A stretch of 64,000 bases of DNA from the NCBI GenBank assembly GCA_009792885.1, contig WMCF01000033.1, positions 1,801,344 through 1,865,343 of the forward strand, read 5' to 3'. The stretch is from Eremophila alpestris peregrina. Taxonomy: Eukaryota > Chordata > Aves > Passeriformes > Alaudidae. Positions 37,565-48,040 of the stretch are shown piece after piece. The notes under the pieces were generated by a model. The model ran no database searches, was not told the DNA's origin, and was given only the letters and a program-made list of their open reading frames with translations. The position numbers and the translations under genes were made by a program. How positions within the stretch are numbered: the first letter of the stretch is position 1; the number at the start of each line of letters is the position of its first letter.

Positions 37565-38070
37565 TGACGTAAAAAAAAGCCCTAATTACAATAATTTAGA
37601 GGTGCCTGAATGACAGCAGGCTCAGTTTTTGGTTGAATTTGCAATTAAGGGGAGATAATTATGCCTCGCACTAGCGCAGAGTATTAATATTTATGGTAGG
37701 AGCCAGAGGCTCCTGTGGCTGAGAGGATGCGGCGGAGCAAAGGTTGAAGCCCCGCGGTATCGGCGAAGGGAAAGTTCGGAGCCCCATAAACTAGGGAGAC
37801 GGCGGCTGCCTCCATCGCGCCGATGGAATCCAGACCCCGCCAGAGCAGGCAAAGATTTATACACATCCTTTTATATATATTTATATCGCCTGAGATACGG
37901 ATACTTCCTCTATAAAGCTTTTATCTTTCACCAGGCACCTCCTTCACCTACATCGGTTTTACTCCCGACTATCGATCCCGGGGGCTTTCCAAGCCTCATT
38001 AACAGATTGGTGACTAAATGAGTAGAATTAATTTTTAAAACCCTTTAATTTACTTTATTAATTACACACA
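37565..38070. promoter_or_regulatory. AT-rich segment between CpG islands with homeodomain-type sites
   Basis: TAATTA occurs at 37583, 37656 and 38059, with CAATTAA at 37642 and AATTAATTT near 38026. This is the core recognised by many homeodomain proteins. The segment lies exactly between two CpG islands, a layout seen at developmental enhancers and promoters. Evidence is limited to motif density. AT-rich DNA gives such sites by chance. Confidence 0.3.
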
Positions 38071-38079
38071 TGCGCCCTC

Positions 38080-38770
38080 GCCTACCCTGTGTGTCCGGCA
38101 CACTCGGCACTCAGCGTGTCGGGGAACCGGTCACGCCGGGGTGAGAGGGGATTAAATGGGGAGAGAAGGTGTCCGAAACCTCCCCAGCGTGCCTCTTGTG
38201 TCCCAGCGCCAGGCACCGGCCGCCCCCGCCGCCGGCTGGCCAGGGACCGGGCATCGCCCGCCAGCGCCTTTTAAAGCCACTTTGCCATTCGTTTAGCGGC
38301 GCCTCCGCCGGTGCCGGGCTCAGCACAACAAAGGCGAGAGCCCCGGCGCGGGGGCGGGGGCGCTTCTCCGGCAATTTCGGCCGCCCGATTTCGGGGAGAG
38401 AGAAAGGAGAAGGCTGTTAAAATTAGCGGTAGAGCCCTGCAGCCCCCTCCCCCTTTCCGCAAGCCGGCGGCTCCGGGCGGGCGGCGGTGCCGCGGCGGCG
38501 GAGCGGCGGCCCCGGCCCGGCCCGCGTCGGTCCCATGGCAACCGGGCTGCCGAGCCCGCAGCGCCGGGAGGGCTCCGGCACATCCCGCACCGCAGCCCCG
38601 GCACCGCAGCCCCAGCACGGAACCGGCCCGGCGGGGCGGAGGAGCCGCGCAGGAGCGCTCCTGGAGCGGGGCAGCTCCCGCATCCCGAGCGGGCTCTGAG
38701 CGCCGCTGGCCCGGGTCCGCTACCGGGGGCTCACCGCCGCCTGCCCGAGAGAACCTCTCCTGCGGGTGCG
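38080..38770. promoter_or_regulatory. CpG island B
   Basis: The largest and densest CpG island of the window (for example CGCCCCCGCCGCCGG, GCGCGGGGGCGGGGGCGC, GCGGTGCCGCGGCGGCGG). It is a strong candidate promoter. No exon can be assigned from sequence. The nearest spliceable open segment on the + strand is at 40400-40553. Open frames of up to 239 codons here are low-complexity Ala/Gly/Pro/Arg and look like compositional artefacts. Confidence 0.75.
38531..38543 (-). promoter_or_regulatory. RFX/X-box-like site in CpG island B
   Basis: On the - strand the sequence reads GGTTGCCATGGGA. GTTGCCATGG is the left part of the palindromic X-box bound by RFX factors, which often control cilium genes. 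One half-site is perfect and the other is poor. It is suggestive only. Confidence 0.25.
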
Positions 38771-40399
38771 GGAAAGGCTCAAACGCAAATGGGCCCCTGT
38801 ATTTATATATGCCAAATTCCTGTTGCCGCCGGGAAAGGCTCATGTATCTTTCTCCAGGACAACCCCCACCAATTAAAGTGGAATATTGGGAGTCAGCAGC
38901 CATAATTTGTTTGGTTTTCAGTCTCTGAGGACTGCCACTTGCTCGCAGTACAGCCTTCAAACAGCTACATTCCCAGCCCTCAGTTCTCATGCCAGTAAAT
39001 TAAACCATCTTTATTCATGTTTATTCTTTTAAAAAGACTTTTTAGACCCTGGCAGATTTTATAACTATGTGGAAATTCTTTCTGTGTTTTATTTTTATGA
39101 ACTAGAACTAAGAAAGCATGGAGAGAAGTACAGCTCTGAATACTTACACCATTTACAATGAAAGTCAGAGGTGTATTATACCAGTCATCACTGACTTTAT
39201 ACAGCTTGAATCCCTTCATATGCCTCGTCATTTACTGACTAAGCCGGTGTTTCAACGAGGAGGGAAAACAGAAATAAAAACGTGGATCAGGTTTTTTGGG
39301 GTTGAAAGATGAATATATATACTTTTTTACACACACACCACCATACAAATACATTGTCTTGCTAGTAGAGCTGGCTGTGCCATTCAGTTTATGCCAATAG
39401 GATGATTTATTAATGGAGTTTGCATGACATTTCCCCACACTGCCTGCAGAAAGGCACCACAGCATCATTGTAAACTCATCAGCGCTGCATGGAGAAAACA
39501 AGGGGATGCTGAAACTGCAACTCGATGGAGGAGAGGAATGGAACTGGAGAGACTTAAAGCATCTTCCAGTGAAGACAAATCCTGTCCCCCAGATTCGCAC
39601 ATTTTCAAACACTGCAGTCCAGAGGACTAAAAAGAAACCTTTGCAGCTTTTAAGTCTGAGACTGTGGGATTTAAGTGATTCAGTAACTTTGTACCTGTCT
39701 TTCTACACAGAATTTAGGATGAATTTTATCCCTGGCTAATCCCATTGACTTCAAAGGGAATGCCTGCATAAGTGAAGTGGTTGATGCTTATTTAAGTGAG
39801 ATCCTAAATATGTTTTTAAAAATGAAACAGCCTTGCCATCTAGTTTCTCAAGTTGCTGCTGCTTTGATTCTCGTTCTCAGAAAGTTCAGTTTTTAATTTC
39901 TCTGTAATTGAGTATTTCTCAGCAAGTCCTCAATTTTTTTGTGCAAACAGAAAGGCTTGATATTGTTCAGAACCCAGTAAAAAGTGATATATGGTATAAT
40001 CCAATCCAATCCAGACTCAGTCAGAGAGACCCATGGACAAAACATATGTTGTTTGTTTTGGCTTTTAAAAGCACAAGTTAAATGTGGAGAAAACAGCATG
40101 ATGAGGTTTTAATCAGTGCAATGATGTTCAAATTCATGGAAAGAGAAGATGTGTAAATCTGTTCTTGTCTGGTTTTCCTTTTCACTTAAAATTTCAGGGA
40201 AATCTCTAATTGTAGCTTCATCCTCGACTTATCCAAATACTCCTCAAGACAGTTTCTTTTACAGTAATTCAGATTCCCACTCCTGGTAGCTGGATTAAAT
40301 CAAGTCTTTGATGTCTTTTCTGTTCTGATAAGTTCAAAGTTTTCTGTTTTTCCAAGGTCCTCACATGTTAGTTTGTTTATTATTGGTGTTTCATTGCAG
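38771..40399. other. Region downstream of CpG island B, no gene assigned
   Basis: The sequence falls from GC-rich to AT-rich. No certain exon is visible. If island B drives a + strand transcript, this would be its first exon edge and first intron. Confidence 0.4.
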
Positions 40400-40553
40400 T
40401 GTCATTCTCATCACCTCCAGTCAGCAGCTTTTTCCAAAATAGCTATGAACTTCAAAAAGTTGAACCTGTCACCTTGTTGAAACCAAATAGCAACCAAGTC
40501 ATTGACCAGGAGGACTGTCCACTGAGTCAGACAGTCTCCAGGCTTGCCCATAG
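40400..40553 (+). CDS. Candidate unannotated internal exon (hypothetical)
   Basis: An acceptor-like tract (TTTGTTTATTATTGGTGTTTCATTGCAG, 40372-40399) and a near-perfect donor (CATAG, then GTAAGTAG, from 40554) frame 154 bases. Starting at 40402 there are 50 codons with no stop, reading SFSSPPVSSFFQNSYELQ, then KVEPVTLLKPNSNQVIDQ, then EDCPLSQTVSRLAH. The composition is Ser/Pro/Gln-rich, like a disordered region of a regulatory protein. The other two + frames have stops. The - strand is also open here (73 codons ending near 40411). I recognise no family and no partner exon. An open 154-bp segment between splice-like sites can arise by chance. Confidence 0.25.
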
Positions 40554-40879
40554 GTAAGTAGATTGTGTAGGGATGTAACATCCTTTGGAATAACATCCTG
40601 GAAACTCTGAAGAATCCAAGTGCAAGAGACAAGAAGCTGATACCATTACCTTAAAATGTAAGTAAAATGCACAAATCTACAAGTTAAAAAACCAAAAAAA
40701 GAAAAAAAAACCCTAACCCCTTTCCCTCCAGAGAGGAACATCTTTACCATCTATGGATTATCATTTTTTTAAGAGAAGTGGGGAAAGATAAATCTAGCTG
40801 CAGGGTTTATCTGTTTAATGCTATCTTCCTATGAGGACCTGTTTGGTCTTTATCTCTTAAGCAGAATGACTTCAATTGC

Positions 40880-40978
40880 AGTTAATATAAAGATTTATTA
40901 ACTTGAGAAGTAAATATTGACCAAGGTGAAGCCAAGGTCAATGTTTACCTAGAGGACTAATAAATCTTTACATTAACT
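40880..40978. repeat. 99-nt near-perfect inverted repeat (hairpin)
   Basis: The outer arms 40880-40900 and 40958-40978 are complementary over 21 bp with one mismatch. The inner arms 40910-40922 and 40936-40948 are complementary over 13 bp with one G-T wobble. The two 9-nt segments between outer and inner arms are equal in length, giving a symmetrical internal loop. The apex is GG, TGAAG, CC beyond a 2x2 A-A bulge. An RNA from either strand would form a pre-miRNA-like hairpin. The DNA could also be a relic of a miniature palindromic transposon. I know no named family with this sequence. Confidence 0.85.
40924..40940 (+). promoter_or_regulatory. DR5-type nuclear-receptor (retinoic acid) element
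   Basis: AGGTGA, five bases (AGCCA), AGGTCA: two half-sites in direct repeat with 5-bp spacing. Both fit the RGKTSA consensus of RAR/RXR elements. The second half-site is preceded by CA (CAAGGTCA), which also suits monomeric receptors of the ERR/NR5A type. It sits in the apex of the 99-nt inverted repeat. Confidence 0.4.
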
Positions 40979-43900
40979 TAAATATGGAAGCTGATGGGCC
41001 ATGTTTTGCTCTCAAATCTACCCTAAATTAGCTCTACTAAGATACCTTTGTATTTGCACAAAATGGGTTTAGTTTATGAACTGTTGTAAAATACATTCAG
41101 TGTGAATTTATCAGAAATGGGAAAATTAGACTTTTTTTCAAGATAACCAGCTATTTCTTCACATCAGAATATCTGACAAATATGTAACAATAGACAGCTA
41201 GAATTATTTTTTGCTTGAGGGTGAACATTCATTTAAGTGAATATAGGATCAGGGTTTTGTTTTTTGTTTTATTTTACACTCTGGTAAATATAATGAATTA
41301 TCATGGAGATAAAAGAACACTGATTTGATGTGACCAGCTTCAAGAAATCACAGCCTTTTATCTTCTTATTTATATTAATACTTGTGTCAGCCCCTTATTT
41401 AGGACATGAGAAGTGCCTGTTTTAGGTAAAACAATTAAAATATTTGTCAAATCTGCTGGCCTGCCTTTCTACAGAGCCTCTTGAAATAACTTCAGTATTA
41501 CAGAAGCTGAGTGCTTTTGTCTTTATGACATTTAATTTCTAAGCCATACAGCTGTGCTGTTTTGTTGACTCTCACAGATATATCCTTTTAGCTTATTTCA
41601 TAGGCATTACTGGGCCTTTAACTTGTAAAGAAATCACCAATCCTTTGGAGCTACCACAAATATTCTACTATAGCTGTCTCTACGTGCCTTAGAAGAATAT
41701 CACCTTTATCAACCTCTCAGGATGCTTCATGAGTTTTGACAGAATTAGTGTAAGTGCTTTTCTCCTTTGTTATCTCTTTAATAGATTTTTTTTCCTGGGT
41801 TCTCTGTCTCAGTTGTCTGGTTGAAATGCCGCTTTCTCTGTTCTCAGGAACAAAGAAATGGCTCCTGTTTAACTTAATCAAATACTCTGGTCTCTTTCTG
41901 ATAGAAAGAATAGTGGCCAATTTACCTCTAGCACTATTAAGTCCCCAACAGTTTTCCTGTGTTTGATTTCTGTATGTGCTTTCAGTACAGCCTTTTTTTC
42001 CCCTACCATTTTCCTTTGTTTCCCTCTCTTTAGGAAGACTGACACAAAAGAATAGCTTACCCATAACATATTCTCTTAGCAAAATCTTAGTATTATTTCA
42101 TTAATTTATTTCTTGACATTTATTTGCAATTAAATTAATTCTACCTTCTGCACACACGAGGTTTTAGAAAATGAAAGCGTTACTGCTCCAAGCACCAGAT
42201 CTTTCTATCTTTGCTTTGCTTAGCCTTTGTGCAGCAGAAATCCTGTTGGCTGTAATGGAAAAGCAAAGTATTACTGACTTTAACAGTTCTGCCTGTGTGA
42301 GAAATGAGTCTTGAGTTTTGTCTGTTGGTAAATGTGTTCTGGATCATATTTCACAATCAGACTTTCATACGCTCACTGCTAACATTAGATTCCTAGGCTC
42401 CATTTTTTAGTTGCACTTCCCATTCATCACACAGAATAACTGATCCTATAAAATGAATCTGTGTTGGGTGAAACAATAAAAGGAGCATCCAGTCTCTGCT
42501 GCTCACTTTTCTCATGCAAGTGGACCCCTTGAAATCAATAGAATCATTCAGGGGAGTCAGACAAGCAGGAGCTAACTCAAAACAGGTACTCCGTGCTGCC
42601 CAGAAACAAACTGCTTCTGTCCTCTCTGCCTCTGTGAAATAAAGGTGCCTCTGGTTGTACCAAAATTGTGAAAGGAAAGTAATTTTTAGAAGAATTATAG
42701 AGGGAAGCCTATTTAAACTCTGATGGCTGGCTTTTGCATGCAAAGGGCACTGTTTAGGAGATCAGTAAAAATGCTATGATCAGGAAATGTTAAATTACTA
42801 TATTTTTAAAGGAATTGTGCAACTGTAAATAATGCACAGTTAAAGCTTTTCTCACTTGTTTGGAACAGCAAATGCAACCTCTAAACTGGTCTTTTCTTAA
42901 ATGGTGAGTGTTAAGGCAGAAGGCTGAGAATGCCTTAGAATGTTACTACAAAACAGTTCTGCTGTTTAATTAATTTGTTTTCAGTTTGTTTACATTCCTT
43001 TTGTATCCAGTGTTTTCAAATGTGCTTCAGAAGGACAGAAACTAGACAAAATGTCCAGTTTTGGTGAGACTGTCACTGATACAGTCATTTTTAACCAAAA
43101 GAGAAAATCTTCACAGAAAGGGAATCTGGAATTTACTATCACATAGTGGAAATATAGATTTCCAGGGCTGTGTTTCATGGCAAGAAACATTCCTCAAGGT
43201 TCATTTAAAATACCTCAGATGTCTACATGCTTCTCAAAAACTCATGAAGATTTACGCTAAGATTAACTTGCTTACATGTTTTAAAATAACAAATATATTC
43301 AGATATCTCAATGTGCATTTGTGGTTGAAATTCCAACAGGAGAAGAGATAAATTTTGTTTATATAATTTATGGAATACAAATTATATTTGTGGGATTGGT
43401 GGAATACAAGTTGTACTACACACCAGATTTCTGTGGAAATGAAAATCTGGTCAGACTGGTGGTGTTTTATCCCTTAAGATCCGACTCTGCAGTTGTTTGT
43501 TGGTATTTTTTTAAGCACAGACTGCTCCCCTAAGTAAAGCTACCTACATGTTCAAGCTGCTCTTGTTTTACTGGATTAATCACGTTGATCTAAACATTTA
43601 CAAATTGCCTTCTAATTTCTACTATATCATGATAATTAGAATCTTTACAAATACTACTCTGAAGTCAAAAGCCTGGCTAAAACATCAATTAAAACCTTAA
43701 GTTATGTTACTGCCAATAAGTGGTCATTAAGGGCATGTGAGGGCAACCACCGTTGTTGTAGAATCACATTCTTAGGGGTTGGTCTCTAAAGCAGATGTTT
43801 TTCATTTTTATTTCTTTTTTTAAATGGCTTATGAAATCTTAAGAAAACTGTAAGGATATTGAAGATTTTTTTTTTCTATCAACAATTCATTATAAATGCA

Positions 43901-44708
43901 GAAATAAGATTTTAAACATGAAACTTTATTATTGATGAGAGAGAAATAGTCTCTGATCTGTGGAGAGAGAAGCATTGCAGTAATATTGATGGTTTAGGAA
44001 AATGCTCAGTACATTTTAATGGAAAGAAGAGGAATTAGTAGCTTTCTCTGGTGTGACAATTTTCCAGCAACATGAGAAAGGAATTTCTTGAAATATGATA
44101 AAAGAACAGAATAAAATTTCTTCATACATTACAATTCTTCCTACTTACTGGAAGGGTACTACTCATTTTCAATACATGCAATGAAGAGGTAGATTTTAAA
44201 ATCTGTTCAAAAGGATTTTTTTTTTCTTTTAGTATGTCATGCATAGTCAAAATGGTAGTACTGATGAACTTTCTGATGAGCTTGTGCTTTCCTGCATGAC
44301 CTGAGAAGTGAATTATTTGACCGAAAAGAAGTATTACTGCTAAAATATATTCCCAGACCACCACTTCCAAATTAAAATAGTTAATTAAATAAATCTCAGA
44401 GTAGGTGAATCTGTTAATTTCACTCACCTCCTCATTCCCGTATCACATTGCCATCCTAATGAATTTAATCTTCACTGAAAATGAAGTATAAACTCTTGTT
44501 TGGGAAGTAATAATCACAGCATGTAACAGGCTGAAATACCGTTCTTAGTCAACACCAGCTGTTTGGCTTGAGGTAGTTTGTGGTGTTGAAAAAGCATTTA
44601 AATTATACAGCAGCAGTGGACTTTTAATGGAATATCTGTTTCCACTAAGCAGAAACCTCTCTGTTGAATCTAAACATGAAACAGAGGAAAAATACTCACT
44701 CTCACCTC

Positions 44709-44734
44709 TTTTTTTTTTTTTTTTTTTTTTTTTT
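44709..44734. repeat. Poly(T) run, 26 bp
   Basis: A simple homopolymer preceded by CTCACC. No retroposon body is recognised next to it. Confidence 0.95.
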
Positions 44735-45225
44735 GGTCAGATTTCAGCCTAAAGTAGATCAAAGTATAGGGGATAAATCCCAATAATGTAAGGAAAAAAA
44801 AATAAAGCCCTTCCTGCTCATGCAATAAACAGGATTCTGAACACAATTATTTTGTAAGGTAAACCACATAATAAACAGAAGTTAGCAGCAGGCTAATGCC
44901 CAACAAAATAACAGGGCAATTTAAGATGCCTCGTGATATCCTCAGTGTACAGCAGAGAATATTTCCTTTCTCCAGCTATTTCCATCTCAACTCAAAAAGT
45001 GCGGAATTAATGGAATGGAAAATTCAGGCAACCTCACGCTTCTGATTTATGCATGACAAGAGAAACACTTCCCGTACATTTCTATGATAAAACACTCTCT
45101 TTTTATTACAATCAAGTTCTTTGCAGTCTGTTTGCTTTTCATGGGCACGGATGTTACCCGTCACAAGTTAGACAGGACACAAGTACTTTTGAGATACTCC
45201 AGAGTTCTGCTGGCATAGGCATGTA

Positions 45226-45345
45226 GGTCATGGTGGCTAATCCCCCAACATAAATGCAGTTTTACTAGCCTAATTATGATTTTTTTTTTTTGGTCATAGT
45301 ACCTAATCCCCTAACATAGATTCAATTTTACTAGCCTAATTTTGA
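45226..45345. repeat. Two-copy tandem duplication, 66-bp period
   Basis: Copy 1 starts GGTCATGGTGGCTAATCCCC (45226) and copy 2 starts GGTCATAGTACCTAATCCCC (45292). Both continue through AACATA to TTTTACTAGCCTAATT. The copies differ by about a tenth of positions, so the duplication is moderately old. Confidence 0.85.
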
Positions 45346-46249
45346 GGGGTTTTAACTTCTAAATCCTGTGGAAAGCAATCCCGTGGTTGTATGGTGGGCA
45401 TTCACAGCTGTAGGGCTGTACTGCTGCATCACACCACTCTCCCTATTTTGGTAGCTTCTTCCTAGTATAGTCATGACAAAAATATCCACCCTAGCACTGC
45501 CAGTGCAAGTGCAAGCAGCTTGAGCATAAGTCAGGCGTGGTGTGGAACTATTTGTACATGCAAACCCTGACCCGCAGTGTTATTTGCAGCCCTCCACCAG
45601 ATATCTACATTTGACCCTTCAATGTCAACAGAAATGTCTGACTACCAGAACCTGGTTGTCATCTCCTTTCATTATCACAGGATTTTCTTGGGCCTTTTTT
45701 CTGTTCTTCATATTCACAATGCTAAGCTTCCATATTAATTAAATGTCAACATTCGCTAGTCTGAGACTGTGTTATCCAATAAATACCTGCCTGAAGCCAA
45801 CCACAGGAAGGGTGGAACTCGCACGATTTTTAATACAAATTATTTGTTCACAATGTTTGATCAAATTAATCAGTAGCAGAATAAATGGGAGCTGCAACCA
45901 TGTCTGAAAAGGATGTCAAAAAAAGTATTAATGCTGCTGTTGTAGCTCATCTCTCCACTTTGCCTCCAACAGCCCTCATTTTGGGGATCTTCACCTTCCT
46001 CTGTGCCAGAGCTGCGTTGTTGTCTGTATGCACAACAGAATAGTTAAAGATAGTAGAAAGCCTCATACAAACAGAGTCTTATTTAGATTCCATGGGGTTC
46101 TTTTTCTTTTCCAGGTGTCTTGTTTTTGATTCACGTAGCTTTTTTACCAATGAAGGGGAGGCGGGGGGGAAGGAAAGTCTTGATGGGAAACCTTTTTCTC
46201 TCACTTGGTTTGACAATTTTAACCACTGGCTGTAAGTGATGAAGCTCCC

Positions 46250-47110
46250 CGGGCAGATATTATTATCCAGATTCCCGAGGTGAGGAAGCTGATCCAGGAG
46301 AGGGGAGGGGCTGCGTGGCCGCGGGGAGGCTGCAGGGGAGCCCCGCGCTCGGGCTGCCCTTAATCTGCAGAGATAAGCAGCACTTTCGGGCAGGTCAGAA
46401 ATAGCGTGCGGTGGCACAGACCTGCCGGGAGCCCCAGGCCAGCTCCCCGCAGCACCTTCTTGCAGGCAAAGGGCTGGACTCTGCCCCATGCCGATCACTC
46501 TCCCGCAGCTGGGAATTAATGGCTTCCGCGCAGGAGGAGTGATCCTTTCCTCATCGGTGCTGCAGATGGAGCTCCAAGCAACAGCCAAGGCAGGGCACTT
46601 CCACCTCCTCCTCCCCGGAGGCAGATCGGAGCGGGTGCTCCTACACGCAGAGGGCTCGGCAGCGATTTCCCCAGCCTGTGCCAGCTCCAGGCGATCTCAG
46701 CAGCCATCCAGGTGCTCACAGGAACGGTGAGCCCAGGCTGCGCTGCAGAGCTGGAGGTCCTACCTCCTTGTCAGGCTCTTGGGGATTTCCCGCCCTCCAC
46801 GTGCTGGATGCCTTCCTTTGGATGGAGTTTGCTGGGGTTCCTGGGAGAAGCAGCCTCAACAAGCGCCTGCTGCCCCTGCAGCCCCCAAAGCAAGAGGTGA
46901 GCGGCTCCTGCCGCCGTGGGACCTCGCAGCCCTGAGCCTCCGCCGCACCCCAGCAGGGAGAAACTCGTGTAATTGTCTGTTGTTGCCTTTTCTGCAGGGG
47001 AAGGCAAGGCGGCTCCGAGGCAGAGCCGTGTGTGTGAGCTCAGTGCCGCCCGTGGGTCTGGCTGCGGTGTCTCCCGTGTCCCCTGCCCCACGCCCACCCT
47101 GCCCCGCTGC
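46250..47110. promoter_or_regulatory. CpG-rich block C
   Basis: CpG is raised in 46275-46660 and again in 46905-47110 (GCGTGGCCGCGGGG, GAGCCCCGCGCTCGGG, CTGCCGCCGTGGG), with a poorer middle. It may contain one or two small islands. The open frames of up to 169 codons here lack a recognisable domain. Confidence 0.45.
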
Positions 47111-47689
47111 TGCCGTGCCCCGGCAGCGTCTCATACACCGTGCTCCAAACACCCTGGGACTTCAAAACAAAATGCTACCGCTGCCAGCGCCACAGCATTC
47201 TCATTACAATTCCACAATATCTGTATCACAAAACCTGGCAATTTTAATGACAAAGTACTGCGATGCCACCAAGTATTTTCAGAATTAATAAAACCTCTGC
47301 AGAATATTTCCATGGAATGTATTAGGATCCAATTTCTGCATTCATTAGTAATATCAACTAGAATGTGGTGGATGGTTATTTGGAAAAAATGCATTCAATG
47401 TAAATTGATTTTGTATTATCAGGAATAATGTGGAGAGAGGCTTTTCCAGCTTCTTGAAGCTTCAGCCATTCCACTGCCTGCTGCAGTTTATGCCCTAATC
47501 TTGTGAGATTTACATAGCATTTTAATTTTCAGTCTTGCCTGCATTTGCCAGCTGAGGGATTCTTATTATACTTTAAATTAATTCCAAATTCACACCACAA
47601 CAATAGCAAAAAAATTGAGTGCTGGCAAAGCAAGAGGCCAAACATGACTCAATTAAAATAATATGTATCACTATTAATCACCTCTGCCT

Positions 47690-48040
47690 GTCCGTCTACA
47701 TTCCCGCGGTGGTGCCTCCCTCTGCAGCAGCAGCATCTGTGAGTAAAGCCAGCTCTCATCCATCCCTCTGCTCCTCCCTCCTCCCGCCGCCTTCCTGAGG
47801 GATGACGAGGAGCCGGGCAGAGTGGGAAGGAGCACAAGGGGCAGCGCTGGGAGAAGCCCGGGCTGAAGAGGAGCCAGGCCAGTGCCGAGCCCTGTGCTGG
47901 GCTGCCCTCCCCGCCTTCCCTGCTGCCTTCTCGGGACGCCAGGAAGAGCCCGGTCCCTGCGGTCGCCAAGGTCCGGCTCCGCCGTGGCAGGGAGCAGCCC
48001 TGTGCCATCGGCCGCCGTGTCCTCGGTTTGTGCGGAGCTC
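47690..48040. promoter_or_regulatory. CpG-rich block D
   Basis: Raised CpG (TTCCCGCGGTGG, CTCCCGCCGCC, GACGAGGAGCCGGG, CCATCGGCCGCCGTG) about 600 bp after block C. Possible promoter; no gene identified. Confidence 0.4.

Larger units (their letters stand above)
40979..46245. other. Intergenic, AT-rich, no gene recognised
   Basis: No exon, RNA gene or mobile element was recognised. A 26-base T run lies at 44709-44734 and a 66-bp tandem duplication at 45226-45345. Confidence 0.55.

Noticed and set aside
37028..37572. Open frames of 139-209 codons in CpG island A
   Set aside because: All frames on both strands are long and have the same Arg/Pro/Ala/Gly bias. GC-rich DNA has few stops. No domain or splice context is visible.
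38271..38990. 239-codon (-) and 205-codon (+) open frames in CpG island B
   Set aside because: Same compositional effect; the two strands are equally open and neither translation resembles a known family.
44431..44478. Possible - strand exon before a GTGAGTG donor
   Set aside because: All frames contain stops within the 48 bases and the acceptor is poor.
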